A stretch of DNA of 64,000 nt from Clostridia bacterium (GCA_017482055.1 JAFUOH010000009.1:1-64000); one strand, 5' to 3'. Positions 10,830 to 20,017 are shown, counted from the first letter of the stretch. Numbers and translations are program-made. The notes: generated by a model from the sequence alone, not told the origin.

Positions 10830-11954
10830 TCATTTGTCCCAATAAAGTCCGCCCTCGACATCTATAAACTTGGCATCCGACTCCACGGGAGGCGGAGTGC
10901 AGGTGGTCATGATCACCTGCCTGCTTCCGAGCTGTGACAGCAGAAACCTCTGCCGTCTCGGATCAAGCTCTGACAGCACATCATCAAACAGGAATACGGG
11001 ATATTCCCCCGAATATTCCATGGATATCTCACCCTCGCCAAGCTTCATGGCAAGCGCAAGCGAGCGTTGCTGTCCCTGTGAAGCGAACTGCCTTGCTTCT
11101 CTGCCGTCGAGATATATCTCTATATCGTCCTTATGTGAGCCGTACAGCGTTATACCCGCTCCGATCTCACGGGACGTGTTCTCGCATAAAAGCTTCAAAT
11201 AATGCTCATAAGCTTCCATCTCACCTAAACGTTCATAGGTCTTAAGGCTGTTTTTATAGCGAAGCTCGGGCACCTCATGGGGATTTTCGTCTCCACCATC
11301 GGCAAGCTCACAGAAAAATTTTTTCACTGACATATCAAGTCGCGTTACATACTCATATCGGGTCTTATATATAAGCGCCGATTCCCTTGCAAGCTGCTCG
11401 GAATATACTTCAAGCAGCGAAGTCTCACCAAAGCCTTCCGATAACTGCTTTAAGAGCGCATTTCTTTGAGTAAGTATCTTATTGAATCGCTGCAGAGATT
11501 TGAGATACACAGGCCGAAGCTGACATATGGCAATATCGAGAAAGCTGCGCCGCTCTGCGGGACCATCCTTTACTATCGCAAGCTGCTCCGGACAAAACAA
11601 CACCGCACGGAATACTCCGATAAGCTCGGATATTCTCGGCAGTGAAACACCGTTTTTGCGGCATTCCCTGCGTTTTCCCGTTTCTGCGCTGTAAGCCTTG
11701 AAAAACAGTTCCTGCTGTCTTTCGGCGTCCTGCATTGTCAGCGACACTTCAAAATAATCCTCACCGAATCTAACCATATCTCGCTCACGCGGTGTGCGGA
11801 AGCTTTTGCCCGATGCCATCAGATATATCCCCTCAAGGGCATTTGTTTTTCCCTCGGCGTTATTTCCGATGAGCACATTCACGCCCGGTGAAAACTCAAT
11901 ATCCGCGCTTTCGATATTGCGAAAGTTACGGTAGCTTATCCTCCCGGCGATCAT
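10830..11954 (-). CDS. recF: DNA replication and repair protein RecF
   Basis: 374 aa SMC-like ATPase that binds gapped DNA and helps load RecA. Walker A GNNAEGKTNALEGIYLMASG is near residues 29-48 and the ABC-type signature region FASQGQQRSLALAMKLGE near 285, followed by Walker B FLFDDVLSELDPRRQ. The N-terminus ISYRNFRNIESADIEFSPGVN is typical. Its ATG overlaps the dnaN stop by 4 bp (ATGA), so the small S4-domain gene (yaaA/rlbA) often found between dnaN and recF is missing. Confidence 0.95.
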   Translation of the reverse strand: MIAGRISYRNFRNIESADIEFSPGVNVLIGNNAEGKTNALEGIYLMASGKSFRTPRERDMVRFGEDYFEVSLTMQDAERQQELFFKAYSAETGKRRECRKNGVSLPRISELIGVFRAVLFCPEQLAIVKDGPAERRSFLDIAICQLRPVYLKSLQRFNKILTQRNALLKQLSEGFGETSLLEVYSEQLARESALIYKTRYEYVTRLDMSVKKFFCELADGGDENPHEVPELRYKNSLKTYERLGEMEAYEHYLKLLCENTSREIGAGITLYGSHKDDIEIYLDGREARQFASQGQQRSLALAMKLGEGEISMEYSGEYPVFLFDDVLSELDPRRQRFLLSQLGSRQVIMTTCTPPPVESDAKFIDVEGGLYWDK

Positions 11955-13090
11955 TTCATCTTGCAGGGCAGTACAAGGAAGGTGAACTTATCGTTCTCAT
12001 CTGCTTCAAGCGGTTCTATAACCATGCTTATAAACGGCGAGGACAGCGAAAGTCTCAGCTTTTCGCACTGAGATGCCTTCAGAGCCTCTGTGAGATAGCG
12101 GCAGTTGAAGCCGATCTCTATTTCACTTCCGTTCTGTGAGGTGGGTATCTCATCGCGCACTTTACCGTTTATGGATACAGAGGTGATCTCAAGTCTGTTG
12201 TCATGGAAATGGCAGCGTGCCAACGACTTGTTCTTACCGGCGGAATCGTCTGTTACCAGCGATGCGCGGTTAAGTGCTCCCTCGAATATTTCGGTATCAA
12301 TATCAACAAATATAGAGCTGTTCTGAGGAATGATGCGCTCGTAGTCGATATAATCTCCCTCTATTAGACGGGAGAAGAATACGGTATCGCGCTTATCAAA
12401 GCGGAAAATCACCTGTTTTCTGTTGATGCTTATAAATACAAACTCATCAGGCTCGGAAAGGAGCTTCATAACCTCCGAAAGTGTTCTGCCGGGGACAATA
12501 AATGAAATATCAAGCTCGCTGTCGGAAATGTTCTCCATCTCGCATACCTTCTCACGAATAGCCAAGCGGAAGCTGTCACAGCCAACGGTGGTTATATGGT
12601 TGCCCTTTAATTTAAAGTAAGCGCCGTTAAAGGTTGGACGAGCATCATTCTGAGCCACTGCAAACAAGGTCTGGGAAATCATATTTTTAAGATCTCCCTG
12701 CTTTATATTGAATCCACTGGTGTTATCTATATCGGGAAGCGTGGGGAATTCCTTCGCATCCATTCCGTTAAGCTCGAATTCGGAGCTTCCGCTGATCAAC
12801 TTAGCTCTGTAATATTCGTTAACTTCAAGCTCTACCATTCCTGCAGGCATCAGCTTAATGATCGAATTAAGGCTTTGCGCGTTGATGATGCAGGCACCGG
12901 GCTCTATTATCTCGGCGTCTATCTTTATGGTCATGCCTTTTTCAAGGTCGTAGGAGGTAAGCACGACCTTATCATCTTCGCAGGAAATTAAGATACCTTC
13001 AACAGCGGTGATTGTATTTTTAGTAGAAACGCTGTACATTGCGTTGCTTACAGCATCCTGGAGTATAGGTCTGGAAAAACGAATTTTCAT
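11951..13090 (-). CDS. dnaN: DNA polymerase III sliding clamp (beta subunit)
   Basis: 379 aa when started at MKIRFSRPILQDAVSN (ATG at 13090); upstream in-frame sequence is AT-rich and belongs to oriC, so longer starts are unlikely. The three clamp domains are present, ending in the conserved LEADENDKFTFLVLPCKMK. DnaN encircles DNA as a dimer and tethers polymerase III and other partners. It is separated from dnaA by about 520 bp that hold the origin and overlaps recF by 4 bp. Confidence 0.96.
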   Translation of the reverse strand: MKIRFSRPILQDAVSNAMYSVSTKNTITAVEGILISCEDDKVVLTSYDLEKGMTIKIDAEIIEPGACIINAQSLNSIIKLMPAGMVELEVNEYYRAKLISGSSEFELNGMDAKEFPTLPDIDNTSGFNIKQGDLKNMISQTLFAVAQNDARPTFNGAYFKLKGNHITTVGCDSFRLAIREKVCEMENISDSELDISFIVPGRTLSEVMKLLSEPDEFVFISINRKQVIFRFDKRDTVFFSRLIEGDYIDYERIIPQNSSIFVDIDTEIFEGALNRASLVTDDSAGKNKSLARCHFHDNRLEITSVSINGKVRDEIPTSQNGSEIEIGFNCRYLTEALKASQCEKLRLSLSSPFISMVIEPLEADENDKFTFLVLPCKMK

Positions 13091-13609
13091 AACAAGTAAC
13101 CTCGTAATTTTTTTAATTAAAAAAAGAAAATAAAAAATAAATAAGATAATAAATAATAGTAATCGTAGTAGTAGGGGGTGTTGTTTTTGTTGAAAACTCA
13201 AAACCATGCATAGATGCTTGATTTTTTGAGTTTTATTAACATTTTTTCGATGTTGGAAAATAGTTGTGATAATGTGGAAAAATTTTAACCGATTTGATCA
13301 TCGTATTTTTCTGTGGACAAATGTGGATAAAAAACTGTTTAAATGTTAAAAAGTATGTTGAAAGCTCAAATGCTCGGAAACTTCTCGGTTGAAAGTGTGG
13401 AAACGGCAGCTTGTTGAAATCTGTTTCCAAAAGCTACCTTCAAAGACTCTTTCAACATGGTTAGGGAAAATATTTAAACAGCCGCCGTATGCGATCGTAA
13501 AAGGAAATTATTTAGATAAAATCAGGTTTTCCACAAACTTAACAACACCCTGTTGAAAACCTGTGTGAAATGTGTATAAAACCTTAAAAACAGGTGGAAA
13601 AGTATGTTA
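13091..13609. other. oriC: oriC region between dnaA and dnaN
   Basis: A gene-free 519 bp stretch. Next to dnaN lies an A/T-only run (about 13105-13157), then triplets TAA-TAG-TAA-TCG-TAG-TAG-TAG (13154-13174), a G cluster (13174-13178) and two adjacent box-like 9-mers, TGTTGTTTT and TGTTGAAAA (13179-13196). This is the layout of the Firmicute basal unwinding system. DnaA boxes follow at 13273-13281, 13312-13320, 13322-13330 (exact TTATCCACA on the minus strand) and 13527-13535, with relaxed ones at 13356, 13396, 13551, 13593 and 13608. Confidence 0.85.
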
Positions 13610-15085
13610 TCAACCCTTAATTTCTTTGATGAGCTCGTTTACATCAGCGTCGGTCTGAGTGTTTGCTCCAAGCTCCTTTTCAACGGTTTTGAGTGAGGAA
13701 ATTACAGTGGAGTGGTCGCGCTTCATATATTTTCCGATTTGCGGAAGCGACAGATCTGTCAGCTTTCTTATCAGATATATCGAGATATGACGCGCATACG
13801 CTATTTCCTTTGTACGCTTTGTGCCCTTTATATCGTCCACGGTGGTACCGTATTTTTTCGCAACCTTTTCAAGTATGCGGTCAATGGTGACCTCAGTGGG
13901 CTCACCGTCTGTAATGAGGTCAGACAGTGAATTTTTAGCAAGCTCCACTGTGATCGGAGCTCCCGTGAGCACGGTCAGTGCGCCTAACTTCTTTATTGCG
14001 CCCTCGACCTGACGAATATTAGATTTGAGATTTTCGGCAAGGAAGTTTATAACATCATTGTCGAGTGTAATGTTGATAGCCGCCGCTTTCTTTTTGATGA
14101 TAGCTGCGCGAAGGTCTGCATCCGGCGGCTGAATATCTGCGGGAATACCCCATTCAAATCGGGTCTTTAGTCTGTCCTCCAGAGTTTTTATATCGCGCGG
14201 CGGACGGTCGGAGGTGAGGATTATCTGCTTGTGATCCTCATAGAGTGCATTGAAGGTATGGAAAAATTCCTCCTGGGTGGAATCTCTGCCCGCGATAAAC
14301 TGAATATCGTCTATCAACAGCACATCGGCAGTACGGTATTTCTCACGGAACTGCTCCGTGGTTTTCTTTGAAATACTGTCAATAAGCTGATTTGTAAATT
14401 CCTCGCCCTTGACATAGACTATTTTAAGATCGGGTCTTGTGGATTTTATATGATTTATTATCGCATACAAAAGATGAGTCTTACCGAGTCCGCTGGGACC
14501 GTAGATGAAAAGCGGATTATAGGTAAAGGAATCGGGATTCAAGCAGGAAGGATCGTTTGCTACCGCAACGCATGCAGCGTGTGCAAATTTATTGGACTGA
14601 CCCACGATAAAATTATCGAATGTGTATTCGTTATATCCTCCGAGATAGCTCGAAACCTTTTGGCGGAGCATTTTATCACGTACATCCTGCGGAGCATCCT
14701 CGGGAATATCCCGGTCAAAATCCTCTCCGAATGCCGCTGTTTGAACGCGTGGGGGAGTTATAACTCTGTCAGCGAGATTTACAGGCTCGGGAATATCACC
14801 GATTCCTTTAACATACAAGGTGTACTCCTCGGGATTTGCAATTTTATCGAGGATGACCACATTTACGGTGAAGCCGATCACCTTGGCAAGAGCTTGGGAA
14901 ATTGAGTCTATGTATTTATTTTTTAAAATAACATACTTATAGGGCATATCGCAGATGATGACAGCCTGAGAATCATTAATATCGTGAAGTGTGAGGCAGG
15001 TGAACCAGAGATCCGTTACGGTTTTTCCGTATTTCTCAGTAAGCTCGTCCACCGTGAGCTTCCATATGTCGCTGAAGGGTTGCAT
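13610..15085 (-). CDS. dnaA: Chromosomal replication initiator DnaA
   Basis: 491 aa initiator ATPase. Domain I spans about residues 1-95, a Pro/Asp-rich linker about 100-140, then the AAA+ domain starting YTFDNFIVGQSNKFAHAA (about 154), with Walker A GPSGLGKTHLLYAI at 196-209 and Walker B LLIDDIQFI near 260. The C-terminal helix-turn-helix has the DnaA signature IGKYMKRDHSTVISSLKTVE. It binds the DnaA boxes on both sides of dnaN/dnaA and gyrB/gyrA. It is divergent from rpmH, with its own promoter. Confidence 0.98.
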   Translation of the reverse strand: MQPFSDIWKLTVDELTEKYGKTVTDLWFTCLTLHDINDSQAVIICDMPYKYVILKNKYIDSISQALAKVIGFTVNVVILDKIANPEEYTLYVKGIGDIPEPVNLADRVITPPRVQTAAFGEDFDRDIPEDAPQDVRDKMLRQKVSSYLGGYNEYTFDNFIVGQSNKFAHAACVAVANDPSCLNPDSFTYNPLFIYGPSGLGKTHLLYAIINHIKSTRPDLKIVYVKGEEFTNQLIDSISKKTTEQFREKYRTADVLLIDDIQFIAGRDSTQEEFFHTFNALYEDHKQIILTSDRPPRDIKTLEDRLKTRFEWGIPADIQPPDADLRAAIIKKKAAAINITLDNDVINFLAENLKSNIRQVEGAIKKLGALTVLTGAPITVELAKNSLSDLITDGEPTEVTIDRILEKVAKKYGTTVDDIKGTKRTKEIAYARHISIYLIRKLTDLSLPQIGKYMKRDHSTVISSLKTVEKELGANTQTDADVNELIKEIKG

Positions 15086-15202
15086 ACAGTTTATTTATCC
15101 TTTCCCTTAGATTTTAAATAATAAAAGCTTCGTTACCTAAAAAATAGGCAAAATATTTAAGAGAAGCGAAAAAATTATCATATAAATAATATACCATTAA
15201 AT

Positions 15203-15231
15203 ATTATATCATAAAATCGTTAAAAAAGCAA
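15203..15231 (-). promoter_or_regulatory. dnaA promoter
   Basis: On the minus strand: -35 TTGCTT (15226-15231), 17-bp spacer, -10 TATAAT (15203-15208). It lies about 120 bp upstream of the dnaA ATG. Confidence 0.6.
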
Positions 15232-15304
15232 CCCTTTACCTTAACTTTGTTGCGTGGTATTTGTTACTTTTTTTAAATAATACAAACTTTTTTTAAAAAA
15301 GCTC

Positions 15305-15334
15305 TTGACAAACCCCACCTTTATTGTGTATAAT
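15305..15334 (+). promoter_or_regulatory. rpmH promoter
   Basis: -35 TTGACA (15305-15310), 18-bp spacer, -10 TATAAT (15329-15334): both hexamers are exact housekeeping-sigma consensus. It suits strong ribosomal-protein expression. Confidence 0.8.
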
Positions 15335-15430
15335 ATTAGGTGCTATTGTGCGAATTTATATTCATTCACAAATATAAAGCTAATATTCACCGAATGGTGA
15401 TAGTTTCCTAAGGTTAAGGAGGTGCAACGG

Positions 15431-15565
15431 ATGCTTAGAACTTACCAGCCTAAGAAGCGTCAGAGAAAGGTTGAGCACGGTTTCAGAAAGAGAATGAAGA
15501 CCGCTGACGGAAGAAAGGTACTCAAGAGAAGACGTGCAAAGGGCAGAAAGAGACTCACATACTGA
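15431..15565 (+). CDS. rpmH: Large ribosomal subunit protein bL34
   Basis: 44 aa, highly basic: [18 protein letters not shown], then [20 protein letters not shown] and a final RKRLTY. This matches the full length of bL34. A very strong ribosome site AAGGAGGTG stands 7 bases before the ATG and a consensus promoter lies 97 bp upstream of the start. It opens the plus-strand group rpmH-rnpA-yidD-yidC-jag-mnmE, the mirror image of dnaA, as in most bacteria. Confidence 0.97.
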   Translation: MLRTYQPKKRQRKVEHGFRKRMKTADGRKVLKRRRAKGRKRLTY

Positions 15566-15600
15566 GTTCTGCCGTAATGTGTATTCAGTGCAAACAGAGA

Positions 15601-15627
15601 TACAACCCGGCAATTTTCCGGGTTGTA
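15601..15627 (+). other. Hairpin after rpmH
   Basis: Perfect 10-bp stem TACAACCCGG / CCGGGTTGTA with a 7-base loop, 36 bp after the rpmH stop. No T-run follows, so it may stabilise the rpmH mRNA or pause transcription rather than terminate it. Confidence 0.5.
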
Positions 15628-15683
15628 TTGAAGTGTGCCGTTTTGAGACTCGCTAACAGTAAACCGCCGAAGTTGTCGGGAAA

Positions 15684-15706
15684 TACCCGTATTTCGGGGG
15701 TTTTTA
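15684..15706 (+). terminator. Weak terminator between rpmH and rnpA
   Basis: Short stem ACCCG/CGGGG with a TATTT loop, followed by GTTTTTATT. It could reduce read-through from rpmH into rnpA. A TATAAT at 15718-15723 could start rnpA separately, but I see no good -35. Confidence 0.45.
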
Positions 15707-15765
15707 TTGTATTTACGCTATAATCATGAGGACTTAAAGCCTCTCTATAAAGGATAATTTTTAAA

Positions 15766-16143
15766 ATGAAGCTGCGTGCAATCAGGGAAAATCACCTCTA
15801 TTCAAAAGCATATGCCCGCGGAAAAAAATTCGTCGGGCGCAATGTCGTTGTCTATGTTCTCCCGGACTATGCCGCAAAGAAGCTGGCAAAAGCCAATCCC
15901 ACAAAAGAAAAGATCAATCGTGTCGGTATTACGGTAACAAAGAAATTAGGCGGCGCAGTTATAAGAAACCGAGCAAAGCGAATTATTCGCGAGGGATACA
16001 GGTTGTGTGACAAAAAGTCACCTATAAAACGCGGATTTCTGATTGTTATTGTTGCGCGCAGTGGGATTATAAGGGCGAAGTCCACTGACATTGAAAGTGA
16101 TCTTTCGGCAGCATTCAGAAAGCTATCAATGTACGTTCAATGA
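15766..16143 (+). CDS. rnpA: Ribonuclease P protein component
   Basis: 125 aa basic protein that assists the RNase P RNA in tRNA 5' maturation. The signature RNxxKR region is present as [19 protein letters not shown] near residue 65, preceded by [12 protein letters not shown]. The N-terminus has [30 protein letters not shown] as in the family. The ribosome site AAAGGA precedes the ATG. It overlaps yidD by 4 bp (ATGA). The RNase P RNA gene is not in this window. Confidence 0.94.
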   Translation: MKLRAIRENHLYSKAYARGKKFVGRNVVVYVLPDYAAKKLAKANPTKEKINRVGITVTKKLGGAVIRNRAKRIIREGYRLCDKKSPIKRGFLIVIVARSGIIRAKSTDIESDLSAAFRKLSMYVQ

Positions 16144-16361
16144 AATATATAGCTATAGCTTTAGTCAAATTCTATCAAAAATTCATTTCTCCGCTTAAGC
16201 AGCCTTGCTGCAGATTTACTCCGACCTGCTCGCAGTATGCAATTGAGGCTTTCACAAAAAGAGGATTTTTCGTGGGACTTGCGCTTACCGTGTGGCGGGT
16301 GCTCAGATGTAATCCGTTCGGAAAAGGCGGCTATGATCCGGTTCCCGAAAAAAGAAAATAA
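16140..16361 (+). CDS. yidD: Membrane protein insertion efficiency factor YidD
   Basis: 73 aa. The family core is clear: [32 protein letters not shown], with cysteines in the [10 protein letters not shown] region, then [24 protein letters not shown]. YidD is thought to aid YidC-dependent membrane insertion. Overlap with rnpA and location just before yidC are classical. Confidence 0.93.
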   Translation: MKYIAIALVKFYQKFISPLKQPCCRFTPTCSQYAIEAFTKRGFFVGLALTVWRVLRCNPFGKGGYDPVPEKRK

Positions 16362-16406
16362 TATATCATAACAGATATAAGTAATAAGAGAAAGGTACCC
16401 CTTAAA

Positions 16407-17552
16407 ATGTTTGATATTATAAACGTTCCGCTTGGATGGATAATAAAGGTATGCTATCAGCTCACCGATAATTATGCCATAGCGCTGCTTTTGTTTGCAC
16501 TTGTTCTTCAGATCGTTCTGCTGCCTTTTGGTATTAAGCAGCAAAAGAACTCTGTCAAGCAGGCAAGTCTCAGACCCAAGGAACAGGCAATTCGTAAGAA
16601 ATATGCCGGACGCACTGACAAGACCACTCAGCAGAAGATGCAGAACGAGATCATGGATCTCTACCAGCGTGAGAACTTCAACCCCATGGGTGGATGTCTG
16701 CCTCTTCTTATTCAGATGCCCATACTCTTTGCTCTTTACAATGTAGTTGTAAGCCCGCTCAAATATATCTGCGGCTTTGGTGAGACCGTTATTAAGGGCT
16801 TCCAGGCAAAGATATATGAGGTAATGTCCGCGTCCGCTATCGAAGGCTTCGAAGCGTTTGCGGCAGAAAAGACAGTTCGCCAGATCGACCTTGTAACAAA
16901 GATGCGGGAATTTATGGCAAACGGCGTTGAGTTTATAGGCGAAAACGGCGAGGCTATAACCGCTGATGTGCTGCCCAACTTCAATTTGTGGGGCGAGTTT
17001 ATGGATCTTTCGCAGATCCCGAGCTTCGAATCCATAGGAACCGAGGCAGGTTGGCTGCTGCTTATCCCTCTGTTTACCCTTATCGTAACTCTCGGCAGCA
17101 CCTTTATCACTCGCAAATTCACCTATCAGCCCAATCCCGAGGCGCAGAATGATATGTCCATGAAGATCATGCAGCTTTCTATGCCTCTGCTCTCCGTATA
17201 TATTACCTTTACTATTTCCGCTGCAGTCGGTCTTTACTGGATCTTCCGCAATATTCTTTCGACTATTCAGCAGATCGTGCTCTCAAAGGCTATTCCGATA
17301 CCGAGATTTACCGAGGAAGATTATAAGGCAGCCGAAAAAGAGCTCAACATAAAGCCGAAAAAGGAAAAGAAGCAGAAGGTACGCTCTCTCCACAGAATAG
17401 ACGATGAAGATGAGGAAGAGATCGAGGAAGTAAGTGAAAACACAGGTAAGCCCGAGCTCAAAGAAGGAGTAAAGGAGTCCGATGCTCCGAAGCTTAAGGA
17501 TGAGGCTGACCGTGAAATAAAAAAACAGAAAAAAACCGAGGATAATAAATAA
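16407..17552 (+). CDS. yidC: Membrane protein insertase YidC (Oxa1/SpoIIIJ type)
   Basis: 381 aa polytopic membrane insertase. No lipoprotein signal; the first segment is INVPLGWIIKVCYQLTDNYAIALLLF, then YidC motifs LLPFGIKQQKNSVKQASLRP and NPMGGCLPLLIQMPILFALYNVV. A loop-rich insertion of about 90 residues follows before the last membrane segments (LLIPLFTLIVTLGSTFI, LSVYITFTISAAVGLYWIFRN). The C-terminal tail is long, charged (EDEEEIEEVSE, KKQKKTEDNK) and cytoplasmic. The order yidD-yidC-jag is conserved across Firmicutes. Confidence 0.94.
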   Translation: MFDIINVPLGWIIKVCYQLTDNYAIALLLFALVLQIVLLPFGIKQQKNSVKQASLRPKEQAIRKKYAGRTDKTTQQKMQNEIMDLYQRENFNPMGGCLPLLIQMPILFALYNVVVSPLKYICGFGETVIKGFQAKIYEVMSASAIEGFEAFAAEKTVRQIDLVTKMREFMANGVEFIGENGEAITADVLPNFNLWGEFMDLSQIPSFESIGTEAGWLLLIPLFTLIVTLGSTFITRKFTYQPNPEAQNDMSMKIMQLSMPLLSVYITFTISAAVGLYWIFRNILSTIQQIVLSKAIPIPRFTEEDYKAAEKELNIKPKKEKKQKVRSLHRIDDEDEEEIEEVSENTGKPELKEGVKESDAPKLKDEADREIKKQKKTEDNK

Positions 17553-17587
17553 TTATTCAATACGGTTTACATTCAAAGACGAAAGGA

Positions 17588-18526
17588 ATGAGTACAGCTG
17601 TGAAACAGGAACTTATATTCACCGGCAAAACGGTGGAGCTTGCAGTCTCGGAAGCAGCCGAAAAGCTCGGATGCGAGGCAAGTGAGCTTACCTATGAAGT
17701 GCTGGAACATGAAAAGGGCGGTTTTCTCGGTCTTGGCGGCACGCCCGCGAAGATCAAGGTAGAGCGCACTGTAGCGGGCGAAGTGATCGCCAGGGAATTT
17801 ATCGACACTCTTCTTGAGGATATGGAGATAAAGGCTGACGTTGAAGTCATCGCTACCCGCAAGAGTGACCGTCAGATCAATATCGTCGGCGATGAGGCAG
17901 GCGTGCTTATAGGTCACCACGGTGACACTCTTGAAGCGCTCCAATATCTGACAAATCTCGCCGCAAACAAGCGCGAGGAGGACGAATCCCGCGATTATGT
18001 GCACATCACAGTGGATGTTGAAAACTATCGTTCCAAGCGTGAGGCAACTCTTCGCTCGCTTGCACGCCGTATGGCGGCAAAGGTTGCGAAGAACGGCAAG
18101 AGCGTAATGCTCGAGCCCATGTCTCCCTACGAGCGCCGCATAATCCATTCCGAGGTACAGGGTATCGAGGGCGTTTCCACCAATTCCATCGGCGTTGATG
18201 CGAGCCGCCGCGTAGTTATTTATCTTGAAAGCGCGGGCTTCAGCGTTCCCACTCGCAAGAGCGAACGCTCCTCCCGCCGTTCCGACAGACGTTCTGAAAG
18301 ACGCCGTGATTCGGGCAGATCGGTCCAGAAGAATGTAAAGAAGCCCGCGGCTCCCATGTACGATGACGGTGAGAAGATGTCCGCCGAGGAGCTGTCTGAT
18401 CTTATTTCTACTTACGGCTCCAAGGAAAAGCCCGCTCGCGAGCCTCAGAAGAAGTTCAAGGATTTTGACGAATATATCAACAGCATTTTAGGAGGCTCCT
18501 CTTCCGAGAGCGGTACCGAGAACTGA
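17588..18526 (+). CDS. jag: RNA-binding protein Jag (KhpB/EloR)
   Basis: 312 aa. Domains in order: Jag_N (about 1-52, ending EKGGFLGLGGTPAKIKVER), KH (about 95-130, core VLIGHHGDTLEALQYL), R3H (about 150-212, RSLARRMAAKVAKNG ... EPMSPYERRIIHSEVQ). A tail of about 90 residues then has an Arg/Ser-rich stretch and an acidic end; that tail is longer than in the usual family member. Jag partners with KhpA to bind RNA and affects cell elongation and envelope synthesis. It directly follows yidC. Confidence 0.93.
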   Translation: MSTAVKQELIFTGKTVELAVSEAAEKLGCEASELTYEVLEHEKGGFLGLGGTPAKIKVERTVAGEVIAREFIDTLLEDMEIKADVEVIATRKSDRQINIVGDEAGVLIGHHGDTLEALQYLTNLAANKREEDESRDYVHITVDVENYRSKREATLRSLARRMAAKVAKNGKSVMLEPMSPYERRIIHSEVQGIEGVSTNSIGVDASRRVVIYLESAGFSVPTRKSERSSRRSDRRSERRRDSGRSVQKNVKKPAAPMYDDGEKMSAEELSDLISTYGSKEKPAREPQKKFKDFDEYINSILGGSSSESGTEN

Positions 18527-18537
18527 AAATAATCAAT

Positions 18538-18566
18538 TATCGCATCGGAGAAAAACCGATGCGATA
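18538..18566 (+). terminator. Hairpin between jag and mnmE
   Basis: Perfect 11-bp stem TATCGCATCGG / CCGATGCGATA with a 7-base loop, followed by GCTTTATT. The short U-poor tail suggests an attenuator or partial terminator before mnmE. Confidence 0.5.
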
Positions 18567-18587
18567 GCTTTATTGGGAGATATAAAA

Positions 18588-19976
18588 ATGAACGAGACTA
18601 TAGCAGCTGTGTCTACCGCTTACGGCAGAGGCGGAATCGCTGTCATACGCATATCGGGCGATGAAGCAATAACCGTCGCTGAGGGAATGTTTCGTACTGC
18701 CGGCGGTAAACCGATTTCACAGATAGACTCAAATCACTGCGTTTACGGCGATATAATAAAACGTGAAGAACGTATTGATGACGGTATGTGTACCGTATTT
18801 CGCGCACCATATTCTTATACCGGTGAAAATGTGGTGGAGATCAGCTGCCACGGCGGCATTATACTGACGGAAAAAGTGCTGGAGGCGGCATTTGAATGCG
18901 GCGCACGTCAAGCGGGAGCGGGTGAATTTACCCGTCGTGCATTCATAAACGGTAAGCTGTCGCTGTCACAGGCGGAAGCGGTGGGAATGCTTATAGATGC
19001 CGAGAGTGAGGAACAGCTTTCTCTTGCTGCGTCACATGAGCAGGGAATAGTAAAGCGCAGATCGGACGAGCTTTATGAAAGGCTGAAAACCATAGTAACG
19101 GGCGTTTATGCAAATGTGGATTTTCCCGATGAGGATCTTGCCGAGCTGTCAGCAGACGAGGTTCTTGCCGAGCTTCGTGTGATAGAAGGTGAGCTTGCGG
19201 CACTTCAAAGCTCTTATCGTGTGGGCAGAGCGGTCTGTGAGGGCATCAAAACAGTTATAGCGGGAAAACCCAATACAGGTAAATCTTCGCTGTTAAATCG
19301 CCTTGTAGGACGCGAGAGAGCCATTGTGACCGATATTGCGGGTACGACCCGTGATACGATCGAAGAAAATATCACCTGCGGGCGAGTGATGCTGCGACTT
19401 TGCGACACTGCTGGAATACGCAGCTCCGATGATGCCGTAGAGCGTATCGGAGTGGAGCGCTCGCTTAAAATGCTGGAAGAAGCGGAGTTGATACTGGCGG
19501 TGTTTGATCTTTCCCGAGAGCTCGATTCCGAGGATGAAGCACTGCTTGAAAAAATAGGGTCGCTTGGTGCCGCGAAGATAGCGGTGCTCAATAAAAGTGA
19601 CCTTGTCGAAAAATTTGACAGATCCCAACTTGAAGAGTGTGGGTTTACGCATAGCGTTGAGCTTTCCGCAGCATGTGACGATAATGCGGCAAGTGGTATA
19701 AACAAGCTGAAGGAGCATATAGAATCGCTGTATATCGAGGGCGAGATCGACTATAATTCACATGCGGTACTTACAAATGCGCGTCAGAATGCAGCGGTGA
19801 GCCGTACTCTTGAATATGTTCGAAGTGCCATGACTGCTCTTATGTCGGGAAGCACCTCGGATACCGCAGGCTTTGATCTTGAATCTGCGCTGTCGGAGCT
19901 GTCGGAGCTCGACGGCAGACGTGTTACCGAAGAAATAGTAGACGGCATATTCCACAGGTTTTGCGTTGGTAAATAA
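18588..19976 (+). CDS. mnmE: tRNA uridine-5-carboxymethylaminomethyl(34) GTPase MnmE
   Basis: 462 aa GTPase that, with MnmG, modifies the wobble uridine of tRNAs. Order: N-terminal folate-binding domain (ETIAAVSTAYGRGGIAVIRI), helical domain, inserted G domain (GKPNTGKSSLLN, DIAGTTRDTIEE, DTAGIRSS, NKSD) and the C-terminal FCVGK, the Cys-x-Gly-Lys needed for activity. The ATG at 18588 is used because GGGAGA stands 7 bases upstream; a TTG five codons earlier is weak. In other Firmicutes mnmG follows directly; here it is 9 kb away on the other strand. Confidence 0.95.
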   Translation: MNETIAAVSTAYGRGGIAVIRISGDEAITVAEGMFRTAGGKPISQIDSNHCVYGDIIKREERIDDGMCTVFRAPYSYTGENVVEISCHGGIILTEKVLEAAFECGARQAGAGEFTRRAFINGKLSLSQAEAVGMLIDAESEEQLSLAASHEQGIVKRRSDELYERLKTIVTGVYANVDFPDEDLAELSADEVLAELRVIEGELAALQSSYRVGRAVCEGIKTVIAGKPNTGKSSLLNRLVGRERAIVTDIAGTTRDTIEENITCGRVMLRLCDTAGIRSSDDAVERIGVERSLKMLEEAELILAVFDLSRELDSEDEALLEKIGSLGAAKIAVLNKSDLVEKFDRSQLEECGFTHSVELSAACDDNAASGINKLKEHIESLYIEGEIDYNSHAVLTNARQNAAVSRTLEYVRSAMTALMSGSTSDTAGFDLESALSELSELDGRRVTEEIVDGIFHRFCVGK

Positions 19977-20009
19977 AAAGACCGCCGCACGGTATGCGGC
20001 AGCCTTTTA
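19977..20009. terminator. Bidirectional terminator after mnmE
   Basis: Stem GCCGC / GCGGC around ACGGTAT, flanked by AAAAAGAC on the left and GCCTTTT on the right, so it can act for mnmE (plus) and for the facing secreted-protein gene (minus). Confidence 0.6.
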
Positions 20010-20017
20010 AGGCGCTG

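Larger units (their letters stand above)
15086..15430. other. dnaA-rpmH divergent promoter region
   Basis: 345 bp without a gene. It holds the dnaA promoter (15203-15231, minus), the rpmH promoter (15305-15334, plus), an AT-rich stretch, and the rpmH ribosome site AAGGAGGTG. Unlike the Bacillus subtilis dnaA upstream region, I see no DnaA boxes here. Confidence 0.7.

Noticed and set aside
13091..13207. Longer dnaN start with a hydrophobic N-terminus
   Set aside because: The extension is AT-rich oriC sequence in frame by chance; the DnaN family begins at MKIRFSRP.
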